Shown: one piece after another, positions 26,497-34,340 of the stretch
How positions within the stretch are numbered: the stretch's first letter is position 1
Layout: each line of letters opens with the position of its first letter
From: Desulfosporosinus sp. Sb-LF
GTDB taxonomy: Bacteria; Bacillota; Desulfitobacteriia; Desulfitobacteriales; Desulfitobacteriaceae
Direction: 5' to 3'
Assembly: GCF_004766055.1 (NCBI RefSeq)
Contig: NZ_SPQR01000006.1
Location: forward strand, 124,001 to 188,000
Length of the DNA stretch: 64,000 bases
Notes under the pieces: generated by a model
What the model saw: only the letters and a program-made list of their open reading frames with translations
The model's database searches: none
Told to the model about the DNA's origin: nothing
Translations under genes and position numbers: made by a program

Positions 26497-28014
26497 ATGG
26501 CAGGTATTCACGTCCTTTTGGATTCCCTGCAGGGTGGAAACAAATCAGAGAAGGCAACAACCCCAAGGGGAAAAGACGTTATAGACAGCTCTGGAAACGC
26601 TGCAGAAATCTTTGCGGCGATGCTTAGTGGCTCCATGAATCTAAACGCGAATCCAAAAGGGCAGAGCTCTTCTATAGCAGGTCAGGATTTGGAAGGAATG
26701 CAGTGTGTCGATGATTCTTCACAAAAACCACAAAACCTGAGTGCACAGGGAAATGTACTGCTAGGATACGGTAATTATGCGCTTCCATTTATTACACAGC
26801 CAATGCTACAGAGTGATCTTCCGGCAGGCAAGGAGGCCAATTCCGGAGACGTTGTGGGCCAGGGAGCAGGGGGTTTGGCAACGGCTGATACATCATTGAC
26901 TAATGCGCCGATTGTTTCGGGCAACAATCTTGAGTTAGCTATGTTGAATCTGGTTTCTCAGGCAGCAGATGATTCTGCGCAGTCAGGGATGACGACGCCT
27001 ATACCTGAAGGGGACAACCCCGGAATCGCGGAGTTGGATAAATATAGACAGGTTATAGCAGATCTTTTAGTGGCACTCTCTGGAGAAATTACAGACACTT
27101 CTCTAAAGGGGACTCCTTCAAGTTCTGAAAACTTAGGAACCAAGGATCTTAGTCAAGATATGGCAAAGATCGTTTCCACTAATCAAAAGGGTATTCAACC
27201 GTTGCTTGACGTTTTAACCACTGGGCAAAGTATCGTTAACCCTGAGCTAAATGCGAAGATCGCCACACTGTTGGCAGCATTAAAAGCACCTCAGAGAGTC
27301 AATGAAACGCTTCAAGCAGAAGGCGATATGATCGAACCTATGTTCAAAGGCCATTTAGAGGCATCCATGAACAAGCCAAAAGTTATGGGAAACGCCTTAG
27401 AGCCAGCCGTAACGGTTGCCAAAGATACAGCGATTCATATAAGCCCCCAACTGAAATCATCCGAAGTGGATCAGGGAGATCCAGTGCAACCCTCCGAATC
27501 TTCTACAGTGAAAGACGTGCAAAATCAGAATTCAAACCTAGGCATTGGGGTTGCAAGTAACATTGTAGCGCCAAATGTTGCAGATGGAAAAACAGTCATT
27601 CCAGTATGGGAACAGATCTCCACCGTACTTCGTGAGCAAGTCAAGAACAGATCTCAGGATTTGAAGCAACTAGACATTCAGCTGCATCCTGCAGATTTAG
27701 GAAAAATCCAAATCAATCTACGCTGGGAAAATGGGCAGGTCCATCTACAGGTACAAGCTTCTGAAGCAGCGACTGGCCAAGTTCTTCAAAATCAACTTCC
27801 AGATTTGCGACAAGCCCTTACGAGTCAGGGTGTAAACTGTGGTATGTTACAAATGGGACAAGGTGGAGAACGTCAGAAAAATCCTCACGGGGATTCATCA
27901 CAAAGGGCGTTCGAGCAAAACTCCGACCTCGACGAGGACGAGGACCCAATCTCAGTCACCTCCTACCCCTCGCTTGGGCAGGATGAGATCAACAGAATTA
28001 ATGTCAAGGCATAG
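26497..28014 (+). CDS. fliK: Flagellar hook-length control protein FliK
   Basis: A 505-residue protein. The first 370 residues are low complexity and rich in Gln, Ser, Asn and Gly. The C-terminal Flg_hook domain reads LDIQLHPADLGKIQINLRWENGQVHLQVQASEAATGQVLQNQLPDLRQAL. FliK measures hook length and triggers the FlhB specificity switch. The ATG at 26497 follows GGAGGTGA by 7 bases. The overlapping ATG at 26493 is out of frame. fliK is more often found next to fliJ. Here it follows fliA. Confidence 0.9.
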   Translation: MAGIHVLLDSLQGGNKSEKATTPRGKDVIDSSGNAAEIFAAMLSGSMNLNANPKGQSSSIAGQDLEGMQCVDDSSQKPQNLSAQGNVLLGYGNYALPFITQPMLQSDLPAGKEANSGDVVGQGAGGLATADTSLTNAPIVSGNNLELAMLNLVSQAADDSAQSGMTTPIPEGDNPGIAELDKYRQVIADLLVALSGEITDTSLKGTPSSSENLGTKDLSQDMAKIVSTNQKGIQPLLDVLTTGQSIVNPELNAKIATLLAALKAPQRVNETLQAEGDMIEPMFKGHLEASMNKPKVMGNALEPAVTVAKDTAIHISPQLKSSEVDQGDPVQPSESSTVKDVQNQNSNLGIGVASNIVAPNVADGKTVIPVWEQISTVLREQVKNRSQDLKQLDIQLHPADLGKIQINLRWENGQVHLQVQASEAATGQVLQNQLPDLRQALTSQGVNCGMLQMGQGGERQKNPHGDSSQRAFEQNSDLDEDEDPISVTSYPSLGQDEINRINVKA

Positions 28015-28022
28015 GAGGAAAT

Positions 28023-28517
28023 ATGAGCAACACAGTTGGTGGGACAAGTTCCACAAACAATGCAGCCAATTCGACGACTACTAATAAAGTTAAGGCTAAT
28101 GATGAACTTGGGAAAGACGATTTTCTCAAGTTATTAGTTACGCAGATGCAAAATCAGGACCCAATGAATCCAACGGATAACAAAGAATCCATTGCGCAAT
28201 TGGCCTCTTTCAGCTCTTTAGAACAGATGACTAATATTGCCAATGCCATGAATACATTGAGCCAAAGTATGACTAATTTCTCCCAACAGTCATCGCTTAC
28301 CCAAGGGGCGGCTATGATTGGGAAATGGGTAAGCGGAGTAGATACAGATGGTAAGACTCCACTGGAAGGTACTGTTGAAGCGGCGAAGTGGCTCGACGGT
28401 AATCCCAAGTTGCAGATTCGTAAGGAAGATGGGACTCTTGTGGATTTGGAAATGAGTCTGATTACACTGGTTAAGGAACAAGCGCCCACGACTGCTGCAG
28501 CAGCGGTGACTTCATAA
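28023..28517 (+). CDS. flgD: Flagellar hook assembly (cap) protein FlgD
   Basis: A 164-residue protein with the FlgD N-terminal signature LGKDDFLKLLVTQMQNQDPMNPTDNKESIAQLASFSSLEQM. The C-terminal fold is short, as in other Firmicutes. FlgD caps the growing hook and is lost before filament assembly. GGAGGAAAT precedes the ATG 8 bases after fliK. Confidence 0.94.
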   Translation: MSNTVGGTSSTNNAANSTTTNKVKANDELGKDDFLKLLVTQMQNQDPMNPTDNKESIAQLASFSSLEQMTNIANAMNTLSQSMTNFSQQSSLTQGAAMIGKWVSGVDTDGKTPLEGTVEAAKWLDGNPKLQIRKEDGTLVDLEMSLITLVKEQAPTTAAAAVTS

Positions 28518-28572
28518 TATAATTCTGTGTCTTTAGTTGGTCATAAGTACACTAAGAGGAGGAATATGCGCT

Positions 28573-29397
28573 ATGATGCGTTCTCTTTATTCGGCAATTT
28601 CGGGGTTGAAAAATCACCAGATCAAAATGGATGTTATCGGGAACAACATTGCTAATGTCAATACAACAGGGTTTAAACGAAGTCGGGTGACTTTTTCCAC
28701 AATGCTTAGTCAAACTTTGAAAGGGGCATCTGCACCGGTGGCAGGACCTCCAACATTAGGTGGCACTAATTCGATTCAGGTTGGCTTAGGGGCTTCACTA
28801 GGCTCCATTGATCAAATTATGACTCAGGGTAGCTCTCAGTCGACAGGGAATCCCACGGATATGATGATACAAGGTTCTGGTTTCTTTGTCTTAACAACTA
28901 ACGGGACAGATAAAGTATATTCTCGCGCGGGTGCCTTTTCATTAGATTCCAACGGTACTATAATCGATCCTGCAACTGGGGCACAGCTATTGGACACTGC
29001 TGGCGCACCAATTAAAATTACCCCTGACACATATAGTAGCTATAGCATCGATTCGCAAGGGACTATCACGGGTATCCAAATTTCTGATTCGTTGCCGGCT
29101 ACCATTGGGAATATTGGAATTGCAAAGTTTCCTAATGATGCTGGTCTTACTAGTAGAGGTGGGAACTTTTACCAAGAATCCAACAATTCCGGGACTGCAA
29201 CTGTATATGGGGCTGATACAACTCCCTATCCTTCTGGAACAGCACTCGTCTCAAATACTGTAGAAATGTCCAATGTCGACCTTTCAACTGAATTCACGGA
29301 TATGATTGTTGCCCAGCGGGGCTTCCAGGCCAACTCACGGGTTATTACGGTATCGGATTCTCTTTTACAAGAATTAATTGATCTCAAGCGACAATAA
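28573..29397 (+). CDS. flgE: Flagellar hook protein FlgE (short form)
   Basis: From the ATG at 28573 (preceded by AAGAGGAGG) the protein is 274 residues. It begins [41 protein letters not shown] in the classic FlgE way, and ends with the axial helix ([33 protein letters not shown]). Many FlgE proteins are 350-450 residues, so this hook protein lacks a surface domain. An alternative reading as a second rod protein is less likely, because [12 protein letters not shown] is a hook signature. Confidence 0.85.
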   Translation: MMRSLYSAISGLKNHQIKMDVIGNNIANVNTTGFKRSRVTFSTMLSQTLKGASAPVAGPPTLGGTNSIQVGLGASLGSIDQIMTQGSSQSTGNPTDMMIQGSGFFVLTTNGTDKVYSRAGAFSLDSNGTIIDPATGAQLLDTAGAPIKITPDTYSSYSIDSQGTITGIQISDSLPATIGNIGIAKFPNDAGLTSRGGNFYQESNNSGTATVYGADTTPYPSGTALVSNTVEMSNVDLSTEFTDMIVAQRGFQANSRVITVSDSLLQELIDLKRQ

Positions 29398-29437
29398 TTA
29401 GGCTTTATACTTATTTGAAACGACGGAGGTCTACTTT

Positions 29438-30217
29438 ATGCGCCTGATAGGAACTGCTGCGTCGGGGATTCGTGCGCAGCAAGTAGCGATGGATACTATA
29501 GGAAATAACATGGCTAATGTGAACACACCTGGATTTAAAGCGAATCAGATGGATTTTGCTGAAGCTCTGACAACAGAGGTGCGTTCCGCGAATACCAAAT
29601 ATGCTGCTGGGACAGCTTTCGGAGTTGGGGCAGGGGTAGTTTATAACGCCAGCGGGGTGAATTTTCAACAAGGGAATTTGGCCACTACGGATAACCCTTT
29701 AGATTTGGGGATTGAAGGATCGGGGTTTTTTCAGGTTAGGACGCCAGACGGAACGACTGCCTATACCCGTGTGGGGGCGTTTAAAGTGGATGGGTCCGGG
29801 CAACTTACGGATCAGCAAGGAAATGTCGTACAACCGAGTATTATGGTTCCATCCGATGCTAAAGATTTGTCTGTTACGTTGGATGGCGAAATAAAGGGAG
29901 TGGTCGATGGAGTAGGGATGCTATTCGGTCAGATCTCCCTAGTAGGATTTCAAAATCCTGAGGGCTTACAACAAAGTGGGAACAACCTCTTTGTGCCCAC
30001 CGCTAATTCTGGTGTACCACAGATCGGACAACCTGGTAGCACTGTAGGGGATCAGGTTTTAGGAACGATTAAAGGTCAGTCTTTGGAACAATCAAATGTG
30101 GACCTGACTACCTCGATGACGGATCTGATGCAGGTCCAGCGAGCTTATCAAATGAATGCTAGGTTGGTTCAAGATGGAGATCAGATGTGGGGCATCGCTA
30201 ATTCCCTAAGGAGGTAA
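29438..30217 (+). CDS. flgG: Flagellar basal-body rod protein, FlgG/FlgF type (first copy)
   Basis: A 259-residue distal-rod-type protein. It has the N-terminal motif AMDTIGNNMANVNTPGFKANQMDFAEAL, a central D1 region (NPLDLGIEGSGFFQVRTPDG) and a C-terminal helix with VDLTTSMTDLMQVQRAYQMNARLVQDGDQMWGIANSL. The order of domains fits FlgG/FlgF. The two are hard to tell apart by eye. GACGGAGG lies upstream of the ATG. A second protein of this group lies at 30.7 kb. Confidence 0.8.
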   Translation: MRLIGTAASGIRAQQVAMDTIGNNMANVNTPGFKANQMDFAEALTTEVRSANTKYAAGTAFGVGAGVVYNASGVNFQQGNLATTDNPLDLGIEGSGFFQVRTPDGTTAYTRVGAFKVDGSGQLTDQQGNVVQPSIMVPSDAKDLSVTLDGEIKGVVDGVGMLFGQISLVGFQNPEGLQQSGNNLFVPTANSGVPQIGQPGSTVGDQVLGTIKGQSLEQSNVDLTTSMTDLMQVQRAYQMNARLVQDGDQMWGIANSLRR

Positions 30218-30222
30218 GGAAA

Positions 30223-30621
30223 ATGTCTGGTTGGTTGGATGGGCCAGTGTTAAACGTTTTGCAGAAAGGGCTTAATGCTTCAAATTTGAGGCAACAGGTT
30301 TTGACTAATAACGTTGCCAATATTGATACTCCGAATTTTAAACGCTCTGATGTAGACTTCCAAGCGGTGCTTGGCGCTGTCTTAGGTGAAAAGAGTGTAG
30401 CTCTATCAATGAAACAGACGTCTCCCAAGCACATTCCGGGCTTTGCAGATGGCGGCGGGTCGGGGATTGTGACGGATCATGCGACATCGATCCGTAATGA
30501 CGGTAATAACGTAGATGTGGATCGTGAAATGTCCAATGTGGCTGAAAATGGACTTTACTACAATTCTCTTACCCGTACCATCTCTTCACAATTAGGTTTG
30601 CTTCGAATGGTTATCAAATAA
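30223..30621 (+). CDS. flgB: Flagellar basal-body rod protein FlgB
   Basis: A 132-residue rod protein with FlgB traits: LNVLQKGLNASNLRQQVLTNNVANIDTPNFKRSDVDFQAVL at the start, and VDREMSNVAENGLYYNSLTRTISSQLGLLRMVIK at the end. FlgB forms the base of the proximal rod. GGAGGTAAGGAAA precedes the ATG, 5 bases after the previous stop. It is separated by about 24 kb from flgC and fliE, which normally follow it. Confidence 0.93.
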   Translation: MSGWLDGPVLNVLQKGLNASNLRQQVLTNNVANIDTPNFKRSDVDFQAVLGAVLGEKSVALSMKQTSPKHIPGFADGGGSGIVTDHATSIRNDGNNVDVDREMSNVAENGLYYNSLTRTISSQLGLLRMVIK

Positions 30622-30694
30622 CACAGATGTAGGGGCAATTTATGTATTGCTCGACAAGAAACCCCAGAATAATTGGATAAAGGCGGGGTACAAG

Positions 30695-31438
30695 GTGATT
30701 CGAGGACTATATACTTCAGCTTCAGGTATGTTGGCCACCCAAACTCAAAGCGAAGTTATCGGGGATAATGTTTCGAATGCGAAGACTCCTGGCTATAAAG
30801 AACAACTTGCCAGTAATATTTCTTTTCCCTCATTATTGATTGAACGCATGGGAGGAAATCAGGCTTCTGAAGCTGTACAGATTGGTGGGCTGGGGACGGG
30901 GATTGGTGTAGACCGTATTACACTGTCCAATCTTCAGGGATCTTTACAGACGACGGGCCTTAAAACGGACTTGGCGTTGACGTCACCCGGATACTTTGTT
31001 GTTCAGACTCCGGAAGGAGAGCGATATACGCGTAATGGACATTTCCTGAAAGACGGCAACGGGATGCTTACTACTCCTGATGGATATGCGCTGCTGGGCG
31101 AAAAAGGCCCTATAGGCCCACTGAGCTCCAACTTTGATGTTAGGTCAGATGGCACCATTATGGATGGAGGACGGCTTGTTGATGTCCTACGTGTTGTAGA
31201 AATTCCTGTAGATGCTCTAAGACGTCAAGGACAATCTTTGTATGGCGCTTCTCAACCGGTTCAAGTTTCGACTACCGCTCAACTTCTTCAGGGATCCATT
31301 GAAACTTCCAACGTCGATCTTTCTGGACAAATGGTTCAAATGATAACCGTCATGAAAGCTTACGAAGCCAATCAAAGAATGATTCAGACCCAAGACGAGA
31401 TGTTAGGAAAGGCTGTCAATGAGGTCGGGAAGATTTAG
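30695..31438 (+). CDS. Flagellar basal-body rod protein, FlgF/FlhO type (second copy)
   Basis: A 247-residue protein starting VIRGLYTSASGMLATQTQSEVIGDNVSNAKTPGYKEQ and ending with the axial helix VDLSGQMVQMITVMKAYEANQRMIQTQDEM. This is an FlgF/FlgG or FlhO/FlhP-type distal rod protein. I chose the GTG at 30695, which has AAAGGCGGGG upstream. The longer frame from 30647 adds 16 residues that do not fit the family. GDNVSNAKTPG replaces the more usual ANNLANVNTTG. Confidence 0.8.
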   Translation: MIRGLYTSASGMLATQTQSEVIGDNVSNAKTPGYKEQLASNISFPSLLIERMGGNQASEAVQIGGLGTGIGVDRITLSNLQGSLQTTGLKTDLALTSPGYFVVQTPEGERYTRNGHFLKDGNGMLTTPDGYALLGEKGPIGPLSSNFDVRSDGTIMDGGRLVDVLRVVEIPVDALRRQGQSLYGASQPVQVSTTAQLLQGSIETSNVDLSGQMVQMITVMKAYEANQRMIQTQDEMLGKAVNEVGKI

Positions 31439-31455
31439 CAAGGGAAGTGGTCAAT

Positions 31456-31899
31456 TTGGCAGTTCAAGTCGTCATTTTCACCTTAGGTCAAGAAGAGTAC
31501 GCGATGCCCATCGAAGTGGTTCGGGAAATTACCTGTCTAGGAGAGGTGCGTACGATTCCACAAGCTCCTGCTTACGTGCGTGGTCTAATTAACCTACGGG
31601 GTAAGGCGATCCCTCTGATTGATTTACATGTGCGGTTTGGGATAGGCGATAGTTCTGTCTCACCGGAAAATCAGAATACCTTTGCTTTAATCACTGAGGT
31701 TCATGGAAATCAAGTAGGTTTTGCTGTCGACCAAGTTCGGGAGGTTCGCATTTTAGAGAATATTGCTCCCCCCCCACCGCTGGTTACCGCCCCCTTTATT
31801 GGCGGAATTGTCAATCTCCCTGATCGAATTATTATTCAGCTCATTCCGGAACAGATTCTAGAAAGCAACGAGATTCAGGGACTGAGTCGACTAACTTAA
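31456..31899 (+). CDS. cheW2: CheW-domain coupling protein (second copy)
   Basis: A protein of about 147 residues, with AVQVVIFTLGQEEYAMPIEVVREI and YVRGLINLRGKAIPLIDLHVRFGI typical of CheW. I chose TTG at 31456 because AAGGGA sits at a good distance and the protein then starts at the usual CheW position. The GTG at 31447 touches the ribosome-binding site and is the alternative. It may couple a different receptor set or tune CheA. It closes the flagellar gene run. Confidence 0.85.
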   Translation: MAVQVVIFTLGQEEYAMPIEVVREITCLGEVRTIPQAPAYVRGLINLRGKAIPLIDLHVRFGIGDSSVSPENQNTFALITEVHGNQVGFAVDQVREVRILENIAPPPPLVTAPFIGGIVNLPDRIIIQLIPEQILESNEIQGLSRLT

Positions 31900-31959
31900 A
31901 GGTAGAGTTCTTGCGCTTTTGGCTACTGATTTAGGGACAGTGAAAGGAGGCTTGTTCGA

Positions 31960-32619
31960 ATGAATGCCGCTCAGATGTTACTACTATTGCAATTTCAACA
32001 AATGAATACGTCTTGGCAGACGGCTCAAAATGATCAAACTGGGTCGTCTGAAGCTGGAGGAATGGGCAATTCAAGTTCGCAACTTTTCGCTGCCTTACTT
32101 CAAGCAGCCCTTGGAGGAGGGACGAATGCTTCCCAGGGGTTAACCAGTCAATTGAAAGGTTTGTCTAGCACAGCCCAGGTTAAGGGATATCATTTAGCCT
32201 CTGTTCCCCAGGCTAAGGGTGAAAACGTTGGTTCTCTTGAAAATGTTATTTATTCGATGGCCCAAAAATACGGGGTTGATCCGACCCTGATTCAGCAGGT
32301 CGTCAAAGCAGAATCAGGGTTTAATTCTAATGTAACGTCACCGGCTGGTGCTATGGGCTTAATGCAGTTAATGCCAGGGACGGCAGCTTCATATGGAGTA
32401 CAGAACGCCTACGACGCGAAACAAAACCTGGATGGGGGAACACATTTCTTAAAGGACTTACTAGACCGTTTTCAGGGAGATGTTCCGATGACTTTAGCAG
32501 CTTATAATGCCGGACCGGGAGCAGTTGATAAATACCAGGGGGTTCCACCATATAAGGAAACTCAGGACTATGTGCAGAAGATTATGGCAGAGTTGAATCG
32601 AAAAAATTGGGAAGCTTAG
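31960..32619 (+). CDS. Lytic transglycosylase with SLT domain
   Basis: A 219-residue protein. A Gln/Ser/Gly-rich N-terminal segment without a clear signal peptide is followed by a Slt70-type domain: VDPTLIQQVVKAESGFNSNVTSPAGAMGLMQLMPGTAASYG, with the catalytic Glu in KAESGFN, and MTLAAYNAGPGAVDKY. Such enzymes cut peptidoglycan glycan strands by a non-hydrolytic route. Next to rod and hook genes, it probably opens the wall for the flagellar rod. Lack of a signal peptide suggests export by the flagellar machinery, as for FlgJ (an inference). AAAGGAGG precedes the ATG. Confidence 0.9.
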   Translation: MNAAQMLLLLQFQQMNTSWQTAQNDQTGSSEAGGMGNSSSQLFAALLQAALGGGTNASQGLTSQLKGLSSTAQVKGYHLASVPQAKGENVGSLENVIYSMAQKYGVDPTLIQQVVKAESGFNSNVTSPAGAMGLMQLMPGTAASYGVQNAYDAKQNLDGGTHFLKDLLDRFQGDVPMTLAAYNAGPGAVDKYQGVPPYKETQDYVQKIMAELNRKNWEA

Positions 32620-32645
32620 AATTCACAGCAAGGAAGGATGGAATC

Positions 32646-33959
32646 GTGGTTAAGAAAACCTGGTGGATTGCTATACTTTTAGTAATCACTTTGTTATTTC
32701 TATCCGTATCGTCGGTGTTTGCGGCTACTTCTACCACGGGTTTTAAGATATGGCCGGCTATTACAACAACAGATGTTAATAAGGTTTGGACGATTTCGTT
32801 TAATGCCCCACTCTTGAGTACGAGTGTGAGTAGCGATACTGTTTACGTCACTGATAGCAAACAAACCAAGGTCGCAACAACGATTAAACTATCCCCCGAT
32901 GGTCTCTCTGTAACTGTGACGCCGTCTAAAGCCTATTCGGGGGGGGATTATAACTTATATATTACGGAAGGCGTTATGTCCGAGGTTAGTGGGCAACTTA
33001 GTGAGACGATTATTGTTCCATTCTCAGTGATAGTACCTTCCGCCTTTACCTCTAGCGTAAATCTTGTAGTCACAGTTACTTACGATGTCAAACCCTCTGT
33101 TACACCTGATCTTGCAGGAAAACTATCCCTTCAAGGGCCAAGTGGCGACCGCATTGGTCCGTTTTCAAGCGATTTGTTAACAGGGAAGTATACTTTTATT
33201 ATTTATGCTGATGGCGATTATTCTCTGAATTTGTTCAGCGTTGATAATGGTGTGATGAATACTCGATCTATAAAAATACCCACTATTAAAGTGCCCGCTA
33301 TTAAAATTCCAACGACTGGAACAACAGCAACACCAACTGTAACGGTAAAGACTGTAAGTTTAGTTATTCCATCTAAAGCTGGAGTAGATGGCGGGAAATC
33401 AGGTTCTATCGGAGGAAGTACTAACAGGGCCAGTCTAACAGAAGAAACATGGGGTATACCTGTAAAAGTATCGAATACCACTACAACATGGACAACAACA
33501 ACGGATATAAATGGGGAATTTAAGGTTTATTTGCCCACTGGTAGTTACACATTATTGGTTGATGGAAATGGACCTCAATATAAGAAACACAGCTATAAAT
33601 TAACCGTAACGGCAGGTCAAATGGCTACTCCATTGGAGACCATCAATCTAGAAGACCCCATAAATAAACTGGGACTTCTGCTTGATGAGTCTAAGTCTGT
33701 GAAGGACGATGGGTCAGGCGGATTAAATGGTATTGATGCGACAACGAAAGAAATAGATGGAAGTGTTAACAGTGATGCCATAGTATATATCTATGACACG
33801 GTCCCAGCAACTCCATTTTTACTCACAACTTCTAAACCTGATAAAAATGGAAAATTTGTTGCGAAATTACCAAGTGCTCTAATAGGGAAAAAATTACAGA
33901 TTAAGGTTATTGATTCTGCTGAAAACGTTTATTCACTGGATATGGAGTCTGCTATATAA
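32646..33959 (+). CDS. Secreted Ig-like surface protein with a carboxypeptidase-regulatory-like repeat
   Basis: A protein of about 437 residues from the GTG at 32646 (AGGAAGG upstream). The signal peptide ends near SVSSVFA. An SbsA-type Ig domain follows (WPAITTTDVNKVWTISFNAPL; GGDYNLYITEGVMSE), then linkers rich in Thr and Pro (IKIPTIKVPAIKIP). A later region resembles a carboxypeptidase regulatory-like beta domain (DINGEFKVYLPTGSYTLLVDG). The sequence looks like a secreted, non-enzymatic adhesin or wall protein. There is no LPXTG anchor. It starts the surface patch after the flagellar cluster. Confidence 0.75.
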   Translation: MVKKTWWIAILLVITLLFLSVSSVFAATSTTGFKIWPAITTTDVNKVWTISFNAPLLSTSVSSDTVYVTDSKQTKVATTIKLSPDGLSVTVTPSKAYSGGDYNLYITEGVMSEVSGQLSETIIVPFSVIVPSAFTSSVNLVVTVTYDVKPSVTPDLAGKLSLQGPSGDRIGPFSSDLLTGKYTFIIYADGDYSLNLFSVDNGVMNTRSIKIPTIKVPAIKIPTTGTTATPTVTVKTVSLVIPSKAGVDGGKSGSIGGSTNRASLTEETWGIPVKVSNTTTTWTTTTDINGEFKVYLPTGSYTLLVDGNGPQYKKHSYKLTVTAGQMATPLETINLEDPINKLGLLLDESKSVKDDGSGGLNGIDATTKEIDGSVNSDAIVYIYDTVPATPFLLTTSKPDKNGKFVAKLPSALIGKKLQIKVIDSAENVYSLDMESAI

Positions 33960-34052
33960 TTATAGGGGCAATGAGGTTGTTGCTATTCAAATTTGCTAAT
34001 TTAACATAATTAATGACAACATCAAACGTAACTGTCACTGTTCTAAGTTTAA

Positions 34053-34083
34053 AGAAACTTCTGTTAGGAAGTGTAAAGTTTCT
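34053..34083 (+). terminator. Inverted repeat downstream of the Ig-like gene
   Basis: AGAAACTT (34053-34060) and AAGTTTCT (34076-34083) enclose a second small repeat (CTTC-5 nt-GGAAG). The sequence recalls the ends of the dispersed repeat family (AAGAAACTTC and GGAAGTGT). There is no clear U tract, so it may be a hairpin remnant, not a terminator. Confidence 0.35.
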
Positions 34084-34130
34084 AAGAGAACCTTACGATA
34101 TAGATAATATGTTAATCAAACAAATATAAC

Positions 34131-34215
34131 CCTATCCGAAAAAAGCAAACCTATCGAAAGATAGGGACGCAAAGCCACGGGTCTAAGGTAATCTAAGATC
34201 GCCGGGCTACCGAAC
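34131..34215 (+). ncRNA. GEMM-I cyclic dinucleotide riboswitch aptamer
   Basis: The aptamer shows GCAAACC (34145-34151), a P2 stem CCTATC/GATAGG capped by a GAAA tetraloop (34150-34165), then GGACGCAAAGCC (34165-34176), and a P3/receptor region ending GCCGGGCTACCGA (34201-34213). This is the known c-di-GMP-I riboswitch pattern. The ligand-stacking A (A47 of the Vibrio Vc2 numbering) is at 34171. The position equivalent to G20 reads A (34144). A at this site is the mark of GEMM-Ib riboswitches, which prefer cGAMP. The downstream gene encodes a secreted repeat protein. Confidence 0.88.
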
Positions 34216-34228
34216 AACAAGAGTGTAG

Positions 34229-34265
34229 AATCCCCTCTTCGGTAACGTAGAAGGGATTTATTATT
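34229..34265 (+). terminator. Riboswitch expression-platform terminator
   Basis: AATCCCCTCT (34229-34238) pairs with AGAAGGGATT (34249-34258) with one mismatch, followed by TATTATTT. The loop holds TCGGTA (34239-34244), which can pair with TACCGA (34208-34213) at the 3' end of the aptamer. That alternative pairing offers a way for ligand binding to decide on termination. Confidence 0.65.
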
Positions 34266-34340
34266 TACACATTATAATTCAATAGAGGAACCAGTAGAGA
34301 AGCAGAGAGATTTAATTACTAAAATAGGAGGTAAGAAAAC

